From assembly GCA_934351765.1 (NCBI GenBank), contig CAKRJM010000104.1, positions 1 through 7,710 of the forward strand: a stretch of DNA of 7,710 bases. The letters are read 5' to 3'. Below, piece by piece: positions 6,573 through 7,710 of the stretch. Below the pieces are notes generated by a model. The model searched no databases. It saw nothing but the letters and a program-made list of their open reading frames with translations, and was not told the DNA's origin. Every line of letters starts with the position of its first letter. The stretch's first letter is position 1. A program made the position numbers and the translations under genes. The DNA is from an uncultured Lachnospiraceae bacterium. GTDB lineage: Bacteria > Bacillota > Clostridia > Lachnospirales > Lachnospiraceae.

Positions 6573-7710
6573 ATGCCAGCTATTGAAGTGAAACAATACC
6601 GGGTCGCATACGGGGAGGGAGAGACTCCTGTTCTGGAGGACTGCAGCCTGACACTGGATTACGGAGAGTTTGTTCTTCTGTCGGGGCTGTCCGGCTCCGG
6701 CAAGTCCACCCTTCTTTCCTCCATCAACGGAATTATTCCGAATGCGGTTCCAGGCGTCCAGTCGGGGGAGATCCTGGTGGACGGGGAGAGCGTGTTGGGA
6801 AAGAAAATTTCCGAAATCTCCAGAAGGGTCGGCAGTGTACTTCAGAATGCCGACAGCCAGATTGTCCATATCCGCGTGGAGGACGAAATCGCCTTTGGCT
6901 GTGAAAACCGGAATCTTCCCCGGACAGAAATCAGAAGCCGGGTGGAGGAGGCGTGCCGCATGATGCAGCTTGACAAAAGCTGGGCAACGCAGACCCTTTC
7001 CGGTGGGCAGAAGCAGCGGCTGATCACAGCCTCAACCCTTGCTATGGGACAGAAGATCCTGGTGTTTGACGAGCCTCTGGCAAATCTGGATACCGAGGGG
7101 GCTCATATGCTTCTGAAGCTGTTAAAGAAGCTTACAAGGGAAGAAGGATATGCGGTCCTGTTTGTGGAGCATCGGCTGGATGTGGTGCTGCCCTATGTGG
7201 ATCGGGTGCTCTGGATGGAGAACAGGAGGATCCGGGAAATACCGGAGCATGAGTGGGACGAGATGCAGGGGCGCGGACGGCTGGCGGATGACGGAGCGGT
7301 TCCGGCATCTCCAAAGCCTTGCCTGAAGGCCGAGCATGTGGCTTTCCGTGCCGGGGAGCGGGAGATTTTAAAGGATATCAGCTTTGAACTGTACCAGGGG
7401 GAACGTCTGGTGATCCTGGGGGAGAATGGCTGCGGAAAAACGACACTGCTGAAAATTCTGGCAAGGCTCCAGAAATCCACAGGCGGAATTGTCCGACAGG
7501 AGCTGGACGAAAAGCTGGGCCGGAAAGGCTCGGCAAAGTGGTTTCGTACCGCCGGTTATGTTTATCAGAACCCCAATTATCAGCTTTTCATGCCCCAGGT
7601 GGAAAGCGAGATCGGCTATCAGTCGGAGAGTCGTGAAAACACGACACAGTGCATGGAGGAATTTGATCTGGAGGAGCTGGCAGAGCGTCATCCACAGTCG
7701 CTTTCGGCGG
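6573..7710 (+). CDS. ECF transporter ATPase with two fused ATP-binding domains (3' end outside window)
   Basis: Energising subunit of an ECF transporter, carrying two ABC ATPases in one chain instead of separate EcfA1 and EcfA2. The frame is open from ATG 6573 to the window end (379 full codons). Domain 1 (about 1-225): Walker A GLSGSGKST (38-46), Q-loop Q91 in LQNADSQIV, signature LSGGQ (142-146), Walker B ILVFDEP (162-168), D-loop NLD (171-173) and switch His200 in VEHR. A charged linker (about 225-250) leads to domain 2: Walker A GENGCGKTT (283-291) and Q-loop Q332 in YQNPNYQLF. The N..Q pattern after both Q-loops is typical of cobalt/ECF ATPases. The last residues read SLSA, the beginning of the second signature, with Ala in place of the first Gly. 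It probably works with the EcfT and S proteins encoded upstream, although 667 bases separate them. Family certain; partner assignment likely. Confidence 0.92.
   Translation, partial: MPAIEVKQYRVAYGEGETPVLEDCSLTLDYGEFVLLSGLSGSGKSTLLSSINGIIPNAVPGVQSGEILVDGESVLGKKISEISRRVGSVLQNADSQIVHIRVEDEIAFGCENRNLPRTEIRSRVEEACRMMQLDKSWATQTLSGGQKQRLITASTLAMGQKILVFDEPLANLDTEGAHMLLKLLKKLTREEGYAVLFVEHRLDVVLPYVDRVLWMENRRIREIPEHEWDEMQGRGRLADDGAVPASPKPCLKAEHVAFRAGEREILKDISFELYQGERLVILGENGCGKTTLLKILARLQKSTGGIVRQELDEKLGRKGSAKWFRTAGYVYQNPNYQLFMPQVESEIGYQSESRENTTQCMEEFDLEELAERHPQSLSA

Overview
The window looks like a chromosomal transport locus from a moderately GC-rich Firmicute, most likely a gut clostridium of the Lachnospiraceae type (inference from gene families, strong AGGAGG-type ribosome binding sites and tightly packed reading frames; no rRNA or other phylogenetic marker is present). 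All recognised genes are on the + strand, and all encode parts of ABC transporters.

Layout. 1-436: C-terminal part of a FecCD-family permease. 426-1184: its FecE-type ATPase, overlapping the permease by 11 bases. 1228-3003 and 3000-4661: two exporter-fold half-transporters (membrane domain plus ATPase) overlapping by ATGA, resembling the CydD/CydC or YbtP/YbtQ style of heterodimer. 4662-5213: a small hydrophobic protein resembling ECF S components of the MptD/Trep_Strep type. 5210-5905: an EcfT-type transmembrane protein overlapping it by ATGA. 6573-7710: a fused double ATPase of the ECF type, cut by the window end. The genes from 1 to 5905 almost touch or overlap and are probably one transcript.

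The exception is 5906-6572, 667 bases without a credible gene. It holds a very large imperfect inverted repeat (about 5940-6480, centre near 6209). Its arms match in a series of collinear blocks, and each arm carries its own local hairpins. Hairpin stems differ in sequence between the arms but stay base-paired, as expected for a structured element under selection. It lies between the EcfT gene and the ECF ATPase gene and is the least ordinary part of the window.

How the genes may work together (inference). A FecBCDE-like importer, an exporter-fold heterodimer and an ECF transporter in one cluster suggest acquisition or trafficking of one class of scarce ligand, such as a ferric siderophore, haem/tetrapyrrole or another metal chelate. 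Family precedent supports this: FecCDE-type systems import iron chelates, haem or cobalamin; YbtPQ and IrtAB are exporter-fold pairs that import siderophores; CydDC has been reported to move haem. The ligand cannot be read from the sequence.
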